In this document: piece by piece, positions 1 through 8,905 of the stretch | Layout of the letters: every line of letters starts with the position of its first letter | Numbering within the stretch: the first letter of the stretch is position 1 | Assembly (NCBI GenBank): GCA_039000685.1 | Contig: JAWBNW010000001.1 | Coordinates: forward strand, 17,876 to 81,875 | Length of the DNA: 64,000 bases | From: JAVZGQ01 sp039000685 | GTDB taxonomy: Archaea > Aenigmatarchaeota > Aenigmatarchaeia > CG10238-14 > SCSR01 | Direction of reading: 5' to 3' | The notes under the pieces: generated by a model | What the model was told of the DNA's origin: nothing | The model's input: the letters and a program-made list of their open reading frames with translations, nothing else | Databases searched by the model: none | Translations under genes and position numbers: made by a program

Positions 1-1
1 T

Positions 2-169
2 TCCAATGCAATAGATTACAACATAACAGTAAAAGATTATCTTGTGATTTTGACTTGGAACGGTGGCTCCACACAATCTATAATCTTGACAAGAAATATC
101 AGTGGAGAAATATTGAAAGGTGAGAACTTGATAAGAAATTTGGATGGTGTGATTTATGCTAACCAATAA
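2..169 (+). CDS. 3' end of a pilin-like/surface protein (partial)
   Basis: An open frame enters from the left window edge and stops at 167-169, overlapping the next start codon (156) by 14 nt. The visible ~55 residues are polar and Thr/Ser/Asn-rich, with sequon-like 'NIT' and 'NIS', as expected for an extracellular domain. The next genes encode pilin-like secreted proteins and overlap the same way, so this is probably the first visible member of that operon. No N-terminus is visible, so the family cannot be named. Confidence 0.5.
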   Translation, partial: SNAIDYNITVKDYLVILTWNGGSTQSIILTRNISGEILKGENLIRNLDGVIYANQ

Positions 170-638
170 AGCCCAAGCCTTCACTTATGATTTTTTCATA
201 GCTTTAGGTATTTTTTTTGTCGTGATGATTTTGGTGATGGGAAATTGGTACTTTTCAGCCGTTCAAACACAAGAAACCATGGAAAAAAATTTAGCCTATA
301 ATATTCTACTTTCTGCATCTCAAGTTTGGTTTAAAGAAGGATTTCCAAAATATTGGAATGTTGACAATATAGTTGAGCTAGGTTTGTCCAATGACGGAAA
401 GATAAATGAAACCAAAATGGAAATGCTGAACAATTCGATCGGATATCCCAAAGCAACTCTTTTGCTCAATCTTGGCAATTTCAACTTGTGCTATGAAATT
501 TATGACAAAACAGGAAATTTAATTTTTCGCTTTCCTCAAAATGCAGATCTTAATTCAGCAAAAAACATCTACAAGATTGAAAGAATTGGGATATTGAATG
601 AGCAGCCTGTGAAAGTGAGGACTTTGATATGGAACTGA
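156..638 (+). CDS. Type IV pilin-like protein with class III-type N-terminus
   Basis: 160 aa. A short basic N-terminus (MLTNKAQAF) is followed directly by one hydrophobic helix (about residues 9-30), then a soluble extracellular domain with NXS/T sequons. This is the layout of archaeal class III signal-peptide prepilins: the leader is cut by a PibD-like peptidase and the hydrophobic helix packs into a filament core. The 'KAQAF' segment resembles 'KAQAA' of the clear pilin at 4271-4681. It overlaps the upstream frame by 14 nt and the next gene by 10 nt, so the genes are co-translated. It could be a minor pseudopilin; the exact family is not recognised. Confidence 0.6.
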   Translation: MLTNKAQAFTYDFFIALGIFFVVMILVMGNWYFSAVQTQETMEKNLAYNILLSASQVWFKEGFPKYWNVDNIVELGLSNDGKINETKMEMLNNSIGYPKATLLLNLGNFNLCYEIYDKTGNLIFRFPQNADLNSAKNIYKIERIGILNEQPVKVRTLIWN

Positions 639-2563
639 AAGGTTTAGCTTTCACTGCTGACATTTTGATAGGTTTGACCTTAGCCATATCATTAATTCCT
701 CTTTTCTATGTTGGAACAGAATCAAGCCATCCAGAAATTTCTTTTCAATCTTTAAGCTACCAAGCAAATGATTTGATAGAAGTGCTTGCAAATTTAAAAA
801 CAAGCTCTTTTTCCAACACACCAACAATCTCAAAACTCTTATCAGAGAAAATAATTTCAGAGACTGAACTGAACAAAACTTTGCTAGACTTGATAGGAAC
901 TTTCTGGTATTCTGGTAATCAAAGCATCGCTTCAAATATAACAAAAGAAGTCCTGGAAGGTTTGACAGAAAAATGCTTCAGTCTCCAAACCCAGAATGAA
1001 ACAATCTATTCATCTTGCTCATCTAATCCAAAAACAGTTTCTGTTGCTTACAGGTTGGAATCTGGCTATGAAATCGGAAAGCCGGTTTCTGGTTATGTGG
1101 CAAGGGCATGGGCAACAAAAGTGAGAAAAAACACAACCCAAATAATTATTTTCTATCCAGAAGGCTCAGGCTGGACTGCTCAAAGACTTGAAATCACGAA
1201 AAACTTTGCCTTACCAACAAACATAACAATCTACAACGCAACTTTGTATGTTTCAATCCATTTCGGAACTTCCAAATCCCAAGCCCAATTCGAGCAGCTT
1301 AAAATCAATGGTGTTCAAAAAAAGAATGATGTGAATTGGCTTTACTTGCAAGAAGAAGCTTTTGGTTGGGAAATTACTACAGCAGCCTATGGTGTTGTTG
1401 ACGTGACGAATGAAATTCAAGCAGGAAACAATTCAATTTACTTGGTGATAGGAACACCAAACTACCATTCTCACATTCATCCAGGCATGAGGCTTATAGT
1501 GACTTACAGTTTGAGTCAAGAACTTTCAACAGGTAACAAAAGCTTCAAGAAGAGATATTATTTCGACAATGTGGTGGGGAGAACAGGTGCTTGGTCGATG
1601 GTCTCTTTCTATATCCCAGAAAATGCAAAAAATGCCACAGCTAGGCTTCATCTGAAAGCTTTAGAGGTCGATGATACTAAAGATTTGTTTGGAAGAAATT
1701 CCAGCGATGTGATAATTTATTTCAATTCAGACGACATCTTTTATAAAGACGGATATTGTTCTTCTCAAAATTGCTATCCTTCATGCAGTATTTCAGGTCT
1801 TTACTATAGAAACTGTCAAAAAGTTGGAGTGATGAATCCTGAGCTCTCATTAGATCTCACAAGCAATTTGACTAAAGGAACAAATGTGATTTCAGTATAT
1901 CTGAACAATTATGGTGACATTCACTGGGGAGATCAAAAGGCGATAATTTATTCAGATCTTTTGAATGACCCAGAAGGATCTTCTTATGTTGAAGTCTCTT
2001 ATGAAATGGAAGAACCAACTTTCAATTACGGTGAGATCGATATAACGAAAGAAATGTTGTTTGGAGGCTCTGCCAGCAACCCAAAAACTTTCAATTTCAC
2101 TCTAAGCCAAAATCAAATGAATGTTATAGAAGCTTTTGTCCACATAGCCCAGGGCTTCAGCAGCATGGTTAATGCTTCCATAAACAACTTTTGGATCTTC
2201 ACTTCACCTTCTATACGTGTCGTTCCTGAAAATGTTTATGTTTATCCAAACAAGCTCATCATCGGAACAAATTCAATCAAGCTTGTGGACTTTCAGCAAG
2301 GTGGCTCGATTTCAGGAACAAACTACATCTTGCCGTGGTCTTCTTTCGAATACACCTACCTCGTGAGAGGTTTGGTTGGCTATGGAAGTGTGTTCAATTC
2401 TTCTCAGCTTGCAATAGAAGATGCAAGACAAAGACTTCTTGCTCAAATGGGTGGCGAGGGAATAAAGCCGGAAGAGATGCAAGTCGACTCTCAAGCAGTT
2501 CAGGGCATAAGATGGCTTTGGGGTCCAAGCCTGTTCAAAATCTTGGTGTGGGAGAGAGAATGA
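629..2563 (+). CDS. Large secreted surface protein with pilin-like N-terminal helix
   Basis: 644 aa. The N-terminus MELKGLAFTADILIGLTLAI resembles a class III signal peptide with one membrane helix (about residues 8-28). The remaining ~610 residues are extracellular in character: many N-glycosylation sequons, beta-rich composition, and a Cys-containing patch near residues 380-400 (CSSQNCYPSC) that may hold disulfides. It overlaps its neighbours by 10 nt upstream and by ATGA (2560-2563) downstream. A plausible role is a tip adhesin or major non-pilin component of the filament made by the convergent secretion genes at 4.2-8.1 kb. I do not recognise a named family. Confidence 0.6.
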   Translation: MELKGLAFTADILIGLTLAISLIPLFYVGTESSHPEISFQSLSYQANDLIEVLANLKTSSFSNTPTISKLLSEKIISETELNKTLLDLIGTFWYSGNQSIASNITKEVLEGLTEKCFSLQTQNETIYSSCSSNPKTVSVAYRLESGYEIGKPVSGYVARAWATKVRKNTTQIIIFYPEGSGWTAQRLEITKNFALPTNITIYNATLYVSIHFGTSKSQAQFEQLKINGVQKKNDVNWLYLQEEAFGWEITTAAYGVVDVTNEIQAGNNSIYLVIGTPNYHSHIHPGMRLIVTYSLSQELSTGNKSFKKRYYFDNVVGRTGAWSMVSFYIPENAKNATARLHLKALEVDDTKDLFGRNSSDVIIYFNSDDIFYKDGYCSSQNCYPSCSISGLYYRNCQKVGVMNPELSLDLTSNLTKGTNVISVYLNNYGDIHWGDQKAIIYSDLLNDPEGSSYVEVSYEMEEPTFNYGEIDITKEMLFGGSASNPKTFNFTLSQNQMNVIEAFVHIAQGFSSMVNASINNFWIFTSPSIRVVPENVYVYPNKLIIGTNSIKLVDFQQGGSISGTNYILPWSSFEYTYLVRGLVGYGSVFNSSQLAIEDARQRLLAQMGGEGIKPEEMQVDSQAVQGIRWLWGPSLFKILVWERE

Positions 2564-3525
2564 GAGGAATATTCTTCAGTTTGATGATAATTTTTCTAAT
2601 GGCCTGCCTACTCATGTTTCTTTCTGTTCAGAGGTCCATGTTATCTTTTTACTCTTCTCAAAGAGCAATTGAAAATAGGATAGAATCTATGCTGAACTTT
2701 TATGAGAGTGTGATTTATGACTCAAGAAAATCTATGGAAATCATGGCACAAAGGGCAGCTTGTTCAGCAATAAACTATGTGGTAACCACAGGCTCTCCCT
2801 TACATTCTTCAAACGAGTCTATAGCAGAGCTCATATTGGAAGGAACAATTAATTCTGAGATCCAAGGCCTGATGGAAGGATCTACTACCAAAGATTGGGA
2901 AGAGAGCATAGAATATTTGGGAAGTCTTCAAGGATTTGGGGCCGAAGTCAATATCAAAGACTTATTGATAGAGCTCGAAGACAGTTACCATCTTTCCATC
3001 TCTTACACTATTCTCCTAGACCTTTATGATGATAATGTCAAGACAAACCTTACAAAAAGCTCAAGAGAAAAAATAATCGTAAGCATAGAAAATATGGAAG
3101 ATCCTCTCTATCCTTTGAACACTTTAGGCAGAATAGTCAATGTCATAAGACCGAGCCCACATTGGCTCAACTACTCTAGCGAAGACACTACAAATTTGAA
3201 GGACGATTTAGACAATTCTTACTATCATCCCAGCTTATATGGAGCAAGTTTTCTGGATAGGCTTGAAGGCAAGTTCTTCGTTCAAGAAAAGTACTCCAAA
3301 CCAAACCCAATCGGGTTGGAAAGTTTTGTCAACAAGGACAAAATCCTCAGCGCAGGCTTGCCGATAGATACTTACGCTACAAACATAGATTATCTTTACT
3401 TCTCAAAAAGTGGTGTGGTCGCTTATTCTATTTTCAACATGCCTTCTAATTTTAGATTAGACAATGAGACTAGTCTTGAAGGGAAGACCCACCTTCAAAT
3501 ATACAATGTCACGGTGATTGAATGA
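2560..3525 (+). CDS. Membrane-anchored extracellular protein, pilus operon
   Basis: 321 aa from the ATG at 2560. The frame is open further upstream to 2335, but that extension overlaps the previous gene and encodes unlikely sequence. The chosen start forms an ATGA overlap with the upstream stop and gives MRGIFFSLM followed by a clear hydrophobic helix (about residues 4-25). Downstream are a helical stretch and a glycosylatable extracellular domain. The next gene begins at 3522 with another ATGA overlap. It is likely an accessory pseudopilin or assembly factor; no catalytic motif was seen. Confidence 0.6.
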   Translation: MRGIFFSLMIIFLMACLLMFLSVQRSMLSFYSSQRAIENRIESMLNFYESVIYDSRKSMEIMAQRAACSAINYVVTTGSPLHSSNESIAELILEGTINSEIQGLMEGSTTKDWEESIEYLGSLQGFGAEVNIKDLLIELEDSYHLSISYTILLDLYDDNVKTNLTKSSREKIIVSIENMEDPLYPLNTLGRIVNVIRPSPHWLNYSSEDTTNLKDDLDNSYYHPSLYGASFLDRLEGKFFVQEKYSKPNPIGLESFVNKDKILSAGLPIDTYATNIDYLYFSKSGVVAYSIFNMPSNFRLDNETSLEGKTHLQIYNVTVIE

Positions 3526-4259
3526 AATTAAAATACAAAATTTCACTCACAGCCCTGATGTTAATAATATTAGGTTCCCTAATCTTGGGTCCAAAAGAGT
3601 TTAAGCAAGCCCTTTTTCAATATTTTGAGGGAGGCAAAGGAGAAGAAAGCACTTCAGTTCAAAATTTAACTCAAAGTCAAACTGGTCAAACGAGCGAGAC
3701 TAATTACTCTACAAACCCACCCCAAGAAGGTGGAGGAGGTGCTGGGGAAACAACCAAAGAAGAAGGACAAGCAGCAAAAGCAATAACCCTTGAAATCACA
3801 GACATTTGTTCAGGAAAGCTTGACCTATTCACCATTTCAGAAGGTGCTACTAAATGCTTGAACAGAAAATATCCGTATCAAATAATCCTTGAAAAAAATT
3901 CAACCCATTTGACAACAAGTTTTTATGGCTTAAGCGGGTTTGAGGAAAGCTATGAGCTGAACGAAACTATTCTACTATTCTTCATCTTTGCCGAGGATGT
4001 GGCGAGCGTGAGCCATGAGATTCAATCTTTCAGTTTAGAAGGAAGTCAAGATTTCAGTTTAGGTCAATATTATCTTCACACAATCTGGGAAAGAGATGCT
4101 GCTGGAAACTTGGTGATCTCAAAGATGATAGCAATTTTGCCTTTGCAAGTAAACGGCAATATTATGAGCAGTGATTGGAAAGAGCTTAAATTCTATCTGA
4201 ATATACCTAACAAAACTTATTATTTGGGCAACCTTTGGGTCTTAGTGAAAGAAAAATAA
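3522..4259 (+). CDS. Membrane-anchored protein with low-complexity linker
   Basis: 245 aa. One N-terminal hydrophobic segment (about residues 8-24) is followed by a Gln/Ser/Thr/Gly/Glu-rich linker (about 38-90) and then a compact extracellular domain with two Cys near residues 95-115 and several sequons. It is the last gene of the + strand surface operon. Its stop lies 11 nt from the stop of the opposing pilin gene, so the two pilus operons converge. The linker suggests a domain held away from the membrane. No family recognised. Confidence 0.55.
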   Translation: MKLKYKISLTALMLIILGSLILGPKEFKQALFQYFEGGKGEESTSVQNLTQSQTGQTSETNYSTNPPQEGGGGAGETTKEEGQAAKAITLEITDICSGKLDLFTISEGATKCLNRKYPYQIILEKNSTHLTTSFYGLSGFEESYELNETILLFFIFAEDVASVSHEIQSFSLEGSQDFSLGQYYLHTIWERDAAGNLVISKMIAILPLQVNGNIMSSDWKELKFYLNIPNKTYYLGNLWVLVKEK

Positions 4260-4270
4260 AAGAAAAAAAG

Positions 4271-4681
4271 CTAAGACGCTCCATGTAAAGTTGCATTAAG
4301 ACTGCTCTCTATACCGCTAGCAACATCTATGAAGGTTACTTTCACTTCTACATCTCCAGCAAAGCAACCACTGCAAGGTATGGAAAGTCTTGATTGTGGT
4401 TTTCCATTTAGAGGTACATCAAAGGTGTTTGAACCTTTTGAAGTATCAACTCGTGTAACATTTATTTCTCTTGGTCCTACAATCACTGAAAGGGTATTAG
4501 CACCATGATAGTCATACGTAATTGCTGCGCCAGGCGGGAAACATGGACTGCAAGGCCCACCGATACCACCACCAGGCAATCTGAAAATACCCATTGCGTA
4601 CAAAGCTGCAACCACTGCAATTACTATCAAGATTGCCCATCCGTATGTCATCAAAAACTCAAGAGCCGCTTGTGCTTTCAT
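4271..4681 (-). CDS. Archaeal type IV pilin (class III signal peptide)
   Basis: 136 aa. It starts MKAQAALEFLMTYGWAILIV, the hallmark archaeal pilin N-terminus: short basic leader, cleavage near Ala-Gln-Ala, Glu at about +5 of the mature protein and a continuous hydrophobic helix to about residue 33. A 'CSPC' motif follows near residues 43-46 and a 'CSGC' motif near 103-106, possibly a disulfide-stabilised head domain. It is the last gene of a minus-strand operon ATPase - GspF - GspF - pilin, so this is probably the major pilin exported by that machine. Confidence 0.85.
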   Translation of the reverse strand: MKAQAALEFLMTYGWAILIVIAVVAALYAMGIFRLPGGGIGGPCSPCFPPGAAITYDYHGANTLSVIVGPREINVTRVDTSKGSNTFDVPLNGKPQSRLSIPCSGCFAGDVEVKVTFIDVASGIESSLNATLHGAS

Positions 4682-4711
4682 AATTATATTTTATTTTCCC
4701 GCCTTTTAAAG

Positions 4712-5707
4712 CTATAGAGTTGCTGCTGGGACAAGGAAGCCTATGAGGCCTGAGAGAGCAAGTCTTGCCATGAAATAGATTGTTAGGTTGATTGCCAAGA
4801 GCAAGGGGATGTATTTCAAACCAGCTTTTTCCTTTCCCTCTTGCAACAAACCTATGAGCAAGCTGCCAAAAATCGATGAAAAAATCAAGGTTAGCAGACA
4901 ATAAGCTCTGATGAAATCTGAAGAAACTTTAACTATACCAAGCTTCAAGCTTCCCATGGTCATGTAGCTTGCAGCTTCTTCTATTCTCAGCTTGCTTCCG
5001 ATTGCACTCATGGTCTCAACCAAATAGGAAGAAAACGCAAATAGGACAGGGGAGGCAAAACCAACGGCTATGAAGATGAAAATGGCATACATTCCAACTT
5101 GTGCTGCTATCTCTTTTTTCAAGAGCTTGAGATCCCTTATGTCTTCAGCTGTTTGTTCGAGCAAACTTGCTATCTCCCCACCTTTTCTCATACCTTCAAC
5201 TATCAAGTTGAATGTCCTGTTTATTATCCTCGACCTAATTTTCTTTCCTAAAGAAAGCAAAGCATCTTCCAAGGCTTCACCAGCTATTGCTTTTGTGGCA
5301 GCCATCTTAATCTCTTTTTCCAAAACACCAAACTCCGGTCTAGCAGAATAAAGCAAAGCCTTGTCTGGAGTTAAACCTGAGCGAATGTTTGCTGCCATTA
5401 GCTGCAGGGCATCAGGAAGGACAGATTCAGCAAAGCTTCCTCTCTTATCACCTATCAATATTAAAATAAGATCAATTATCAATTGAATTCCAATGAAAAC
5501 CAGGGGAATCAATAGCAGGATTACCCAACTAAAAACAAAAACAAGGGGAAGCAACAAGAATGAAAAGGCAAGAGAGTAAAGAAAAGATAAGGACAAGAAT
5601 TTTTCCATTCTTATCTCAATCCCAGCATACTCTAAATTCTGCTCTAACCATTTCACGTACTTCTTCGGATAAATCCACCTTATTCTTCTATAAGCTCTCT
5701 CTATCAT
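4712..5707 (-). CDS. Type II/IV secretion GspF/TadC-fold membrane protein 2
   Basis: 331 aa. A basic N-terminus is followed by hydrophobic segments at about 45-95, a cytoplasmic GspF helical domain ('LPDALQLMAANIRSG' near residues 108-122, 'EGMRKGGEIASLLEQ' near 172-186) and more membrane helices to the C-terminus. Its start overlaps the stop of the other GspF protein by ATGA (5704-5707). Paired GspF proteins are typical of archaeal pilus and archaellum platforms. It acts as the inner-membrane platform that receives the ATPase below it and the pilin above it. Confidence 0.85.
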   Translation of the reverse strand: MIERAYRRIRWIYPKKYVKWLEQNLEYAGIEIRMEKFLSLSFLYSLAFSFLLLPLVFVFSWVILLLIPLVFIGIQLIIDLILILIGDKRGSFAESVLPDALQLMAANIRSGLTPDKALLYSARPEFGVLEKEIKMAATKAIAGEALEDALLSLGKKIRSRIINRTFNLIVEGMRKGGEIASLLEQTAEDIRDLKLLKKEIAAQVGMYAIFIFIAVGFASPVLFAFSSYLVETMSAIGSKLRIEEAASYMTMGSLKLGIVKVSSDFIRAYCLLTLIFSSIFGSLLIGLLQEGKEKAGLKYIPLLLAINLTIYFMARLALSGLIGFLVPAATL

Positions 5708-6591
5708 ACTTCCACACTCGGCCTCCTGCTCTTAACCATTCCTATGAGCATGACTTGAAAAACAACAACAACAAACAAAATCAAAAAGAATATTGTCTCT
5801 GGAACTTGTATGCCAGCAAAAGTAGAGAAAATTATGAGAAAAGTTATTCCAAGAGTAGGTAGAATTACTGTCAACATCAAGTACATTAGAGCTAGTGGAC
5901 TGAGTTGAGAGCCATACTTCCTTATCTTCACCTTCTGCTCTTCTGAAAGATTTTGGGCTATGATGTTAAGAGTATTCCCAACATCACCCCCCGCCCTCAA
6001 GCTGTTGACTATCTGCCAAATAACCCTCTTGAAACCAACATTCGGAACCCTAAAAGCAAGCTCTTCCAGAGCTTGTGTCTCCTCTTTTCCAGTTGCTATT
6101 TCTTTCACACATTTCTCAAATTCTTCCGAGACAGAACCATAATTTCCTTTCGAGACAGAAACCAAGGAATCAAAAATAGAAACTCCGGACTTGATTTGAA
6201 TGAACAAATGTCTTATGGCAAACAAAAGATTTTTTTCCACATCTCTATCTTTCCTTGAAAGCAAGAGGCTTGGATAAAAGCTGATGTAATTGAAGACAAC
6301 TACAGAGATCAAAAGAGAAAAGATGAATGAAAGCAAGGCGAGATTTTTCCCGGCTACCAACCCAAGAATCGTGAAAATTGAGAAAATCAAGAAAAACCAA
6401 AAGATAGAAGAGAATATTGCTATTGCTGAATATTCCCTGTCTTTCAAGTTTATTTCAGCTTGAATCAACTTCTGGGCAAGGAAAGGATTCAGCTTGACAA
6501 GTCTGCTCGATAGAAATAAAAAAGGTCTTGAAAGTTTCAAAACCTTTTGAACTGGAAATGGGACAAATGGTATTCTCTTCATCCAAACCAA
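5704..6591 (-). CDS. Type II/IV secretion GspF/TadB-fold membrane protein 1
   Basis: 295 aa. It has a soluble N-terminus, membrane helices near residues 60-105, a GspF cytoplasmic domain ('NLLFAIRHLFIQIKSG' near 121-136, 'NSLRAGGDVGNTLN' near 197-210) and two C-terminal helices (about 235-285). It overlaps the ATPase gene by 13 nt and the second GspF gene by 4 nt, so the three are translated as one unit. It forms half of the pilus assembly platform. Confidence 0.85.
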   Translation of the reverse strand: MVWMKRIPFVPFPVQKVLKLSRPFLFLSSRLVKLNPFLAQKLIQAEINLKDREYSAIAIFSSIFWFFLIFSIFTILGLVAGKNLALLSFIFSLLISVVVFNYISFYPSLLLSRKDRDVEKNLLFAIRHLFIQIKSGVSIFDSLVSVSKGNYGSVSEEFEKCVKEIATGKEETQALEELAFRVPNVGFKRVIWQIVNSLRAGGDVGNTLNIIAQNLSEEQKVKIRKYGSQLSPLALMYLMLTVILPTLGITFLIIFSTFAGIQVPETIFFLILFVVVVFQVMLIGMVKSRRPSVEV

Positions 6592-8090
6592 CTTTTTATC
6601 ACTTTATCCACATTTTCTCTGTTTTCAACAGCTTTGACCAATTTCTCAGGTGAAGAATAATAAATTGCTATGAGCCTTCCAAGCTTGTTCAAATCTTTAA
6701 CTTGATTTTCAACAAACCACTTCAATATCCCCACTTTTTCATCCATATTTTCTTTGATCTCCTGTTCAGTCATACCTGTGTGCATACCAATCTCTTCCAC
6801 AATTCTCAAGCTATCATTCTCCCTCTCAATTTCATCTTTCACAGGCTTCCATCTGTACAAAGTGTTTAACTGTGGGCCTTGTTTCTCACTTCCTGGCAAA
6901 ATTTCGCTCAGTTGGAACATCCTCCTTATCCCAAGCCTTCTATCCCTGAAAGCAACTGCAAGGAGATGTAAAGCTTCTATCACACTTTCAGGCACGTTGA
7001 TTGGCGGATTTATTAATCTTTTCAAGGCTTGTTCTGCTGTATCAGCATGCAAGGTAGCATAAACTGAATGGCCAGTGTGCATGGCTTCAAAAAGGACTTC
7101 TGCCTCTCTTGCTCTTCTTATCTCACCAACTATTATCCTGTCAGGTCTCATCCTCAAGCTGTTAACGAGCAAGCTGAGCATGCTAACTTCTCCCAAACCT
7201 TCAGGATTTGGTTCCCTTGTTGTCAAAGGCACCCAATGCAGAAAATCAGCCAACTGTAATTCACGCGTGTCTTCAATAGAAACTACTCTTTGGTTTGGTG
7301 GAATGAAGCTCATGAAGACATTCAGCAAAGAAGTTTTTCCGCTTGCTGTACCACCAGCGACAATCATGTTCATCTCGTACTGAATAGCAAGCCAAATTAA
7401 AGCAGCTACTTCATAATTCAAAGTTTTGTTTTCTATGAAATCTACTATCGTCCAAGGCGACCTTCTGAATTTTCTTATTGTTATTGTATTTCCATGAGTT
7501 GAAATGGGGAACAAAGTTGCATTAACTCTGTCTCCAGTCGGCAAGTGAGCATCCATGAGTGGGTTGAGAAGCGTGATTTGTCTGCCAACTTTTCTCCCTA
7601 TATTATTGGCATAGTTCAATATCTCGCTTTCTTGCTCGATTTGTACATTGGTCTTGAGCCAACCATGCTTCTTGTGATAAACCCAAACCGGTTCTTTAGA
7701 GCTGTTGATGACGACTTCTTCCAGGTTTGGGTCTGCAAGCAAGAACTCAATCTTTCCCAATCCAAACATCTCTTGCATCAAAATCCCGATCAAATACTTT
7801 TGAGTACTCTCATTCACGAAAGGCATCTCTTTCTTGAAAATTTCCATCCCCTTTTCAAAGAATTTTCTCTTCAAATTTTCTATTGAAGTTACATCCATGA
7901 GTTCAGTTGGCTTGATTGGAATTTCGGTCAAGAGCATTGTCCTGATTTTTTCCAGAAGGACAGAAGTACCTGCAGCTATTTCTGGAAGTTTGAGCTCATA
8001 GATGAGAACAAAATCAGAAGTTTTTTTTATTGAGACGGAAGCTTCTATGCCTTCAGAACTAACTTTATAGCTTTCAGACTTTTCATTCAT
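6579..8090 (-). CDS. Type II/IV secretion system ATPase (GspE/VirB11 family)
   Basis: 503 aa. This is the motor ATPase for pilin assembly. Walker A is 'GGTASGKT' (about residues 246-253). A Walker B/Asp-box region 'RIIVGEIRRAREAEVLFEAM' follows, then His box 'MHTGHSVYATLHAD'. The N-terminal half is the usual N1/N2 domain ('LADPNLEEVVIN'). It is the first gene of the minus operon, upstream of two GspF proteins and the pilin. Length and order match archaeal pilus loci; I cannot tell a pilus from an adhesion filament. Confidence 0.9.
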   Translation of the reverse strand: MNEKSESYKVSSEGIEASVSIKKTSDFVLIYELKLPEIAAGTSVLLEKIRTMLLTEIPIKPTELMDVTSIENLKRKFFEKGMEIFKKEMPFVNESTQKYLIGILMQEMFGLGKIEFLLADPNLEEVVINSSKEPVWVYHKKHGWLKTNVQIEQESEILNYANNIGRKVGRQITLLNPLMDAHLPTGDRVNATLFPISTHGNTITIRKFRRSPWTIVDFIENKTLNYEVAALIWLAIQYEMNMIVAGGTASGKTSLLNVFMSFIPPNQRVVSIEDTRELQLADFLHWVPLTTREPNPEGLGEVSMLSLLVNSLRMRPDRIIVGEIRRAREAEVLFEAMHTGHSVYATLHADTAEQALKRLINPPINVPESVIEALHLLAVAFRDRRLGIRRMFQLSEILPGSEKQGPQLNTLYRWKPVKDEIERENDSLRIVEEIGMHTGMTEQEIKENMDEKVGILKWFVENQVKDLNKLGRLIAIYYSSPEKLVKAVENRENVDKVIKSWFG

Positions 8091-8118
8091 AAAATAAATT
8101 TTCTCTTTCGTATAAATA

Positions 8119-8871
8119 TCATTCTTGTTTTTTCATTTTCACAACAGGGCTTCCGATAGCAGGATAATTTATTTCAACTATGCCATGCTCTTCAAGAATT
8201 TTTGCCCAATTTTCAACCAAATTCTCTGGAGTGTTCAAAAGTTTGGAAAGTTTTTGGAGTTCAACCGGACCTTCTTCCAAGATTTTCAACATTTCATCAA
8301 TTTTTGTTGAGACAGTTTCCTTTATCTCTTGCTTTGGAGCCCATTTCAGCAAATCGGTTCTTGTTATTATTCCAACAAGCCTACCTTTTTTATCAAGGAC
8401 AAGAAGCCTTTTGATGTTGTATTTTTCCATTTTCTTTTTTGCTTCTTCCACACTTTTATCTTCACCGATGCAAATCGGTTTTTTCATGATGTCAGCAACT
8501 ATCGTGTTTTTGAGAACCTCTTTATCCTTTTCTTCTATTTCTTCCAAATTATTCTTCTTAACAATCTTCAAGATGTCAGTCTTGCTTATCTCACCTATGA
8601 AAAATCCTTTATCGAGAACAGGAGCACCAGAAATTTTTTTATTTTGGAAAATTTCGGCGACTTTATTCAAGCCCATATGGGGGTCGACAGAGATTATGTT
8701 TTTCGTCATCAACTCTGAAACCAAAATCTTTTTCTTCTCAGGCTTCACCTTTCTTTTAATTTTCACCATTCTTTTAATCTTTTTTGTTCTCTTTTTCACC
8801 TTCTTCTCAACTTTTATTTTTTTGGTCTTTATTTTTCTCTTGAAAAAACTGAAGAGCCAGTCTAGCACCAT
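8119..8871 (-). CDS. CBS-domain protein with Lys-rich membrane-proximal N-terminus
   Basis: 250 aa from the ATG at 8871 (a TTG at 8892 is possible). It begins with a short hydrophobic stretch, then about 45 very Lys/Arg-rich residues, then a CBS pair: 'VSELMTKNIISVDPHMGLNKVAEIF' region and 'VADIMKKPICIGEDKSVEEAKKKM' region. A C-terminal domain resembles a small winged helix ('GPVELQKLSKLLNTPENLVENW'). CBS pairs sense adenine nucleotides. The basic tail could bind lipid heads, RNA or DNA. It lies between the pilus ATPase and HerA on the same strand; partner unknown. Confidence 0.75.
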   Translation of the reverse strand: MVLDWLFSFFKRKIKTKKIKVEKKVKKRTKKIKRMVKIKRKVKPEKKKILVSELMTKNIISVDPHMGLNKVAEIFQNKKISGAPVLDKGFFIGEISKTDILKIVKKNNLEEIEEKDKEVLKNTIVADIMKKPICIGEDKSVEEAKKKMEKYNIKRLLVLDKKGRLVGIITRTDLLKWAPKQEIKETVSTKIDEMLKILEEGPVELQKLSKLLNTPENLVENWAKILEEHGIVEINYPAIGSPVVKMKKQE

Positions 8872-8905
8872 AATTATTATCTGAAAAATCAAACATAAAT
8901 TTTCA

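Noticed and set aside
2335..2559. Long in-frame extension upstream of the third surface gene
   Set aside because: It overlaps the preceding gene over 225 nt, encodes Cys/Arg-rich unlikely sequence, and the ATG at 2560 gives ATGA coupling plus a proper membrane helix.
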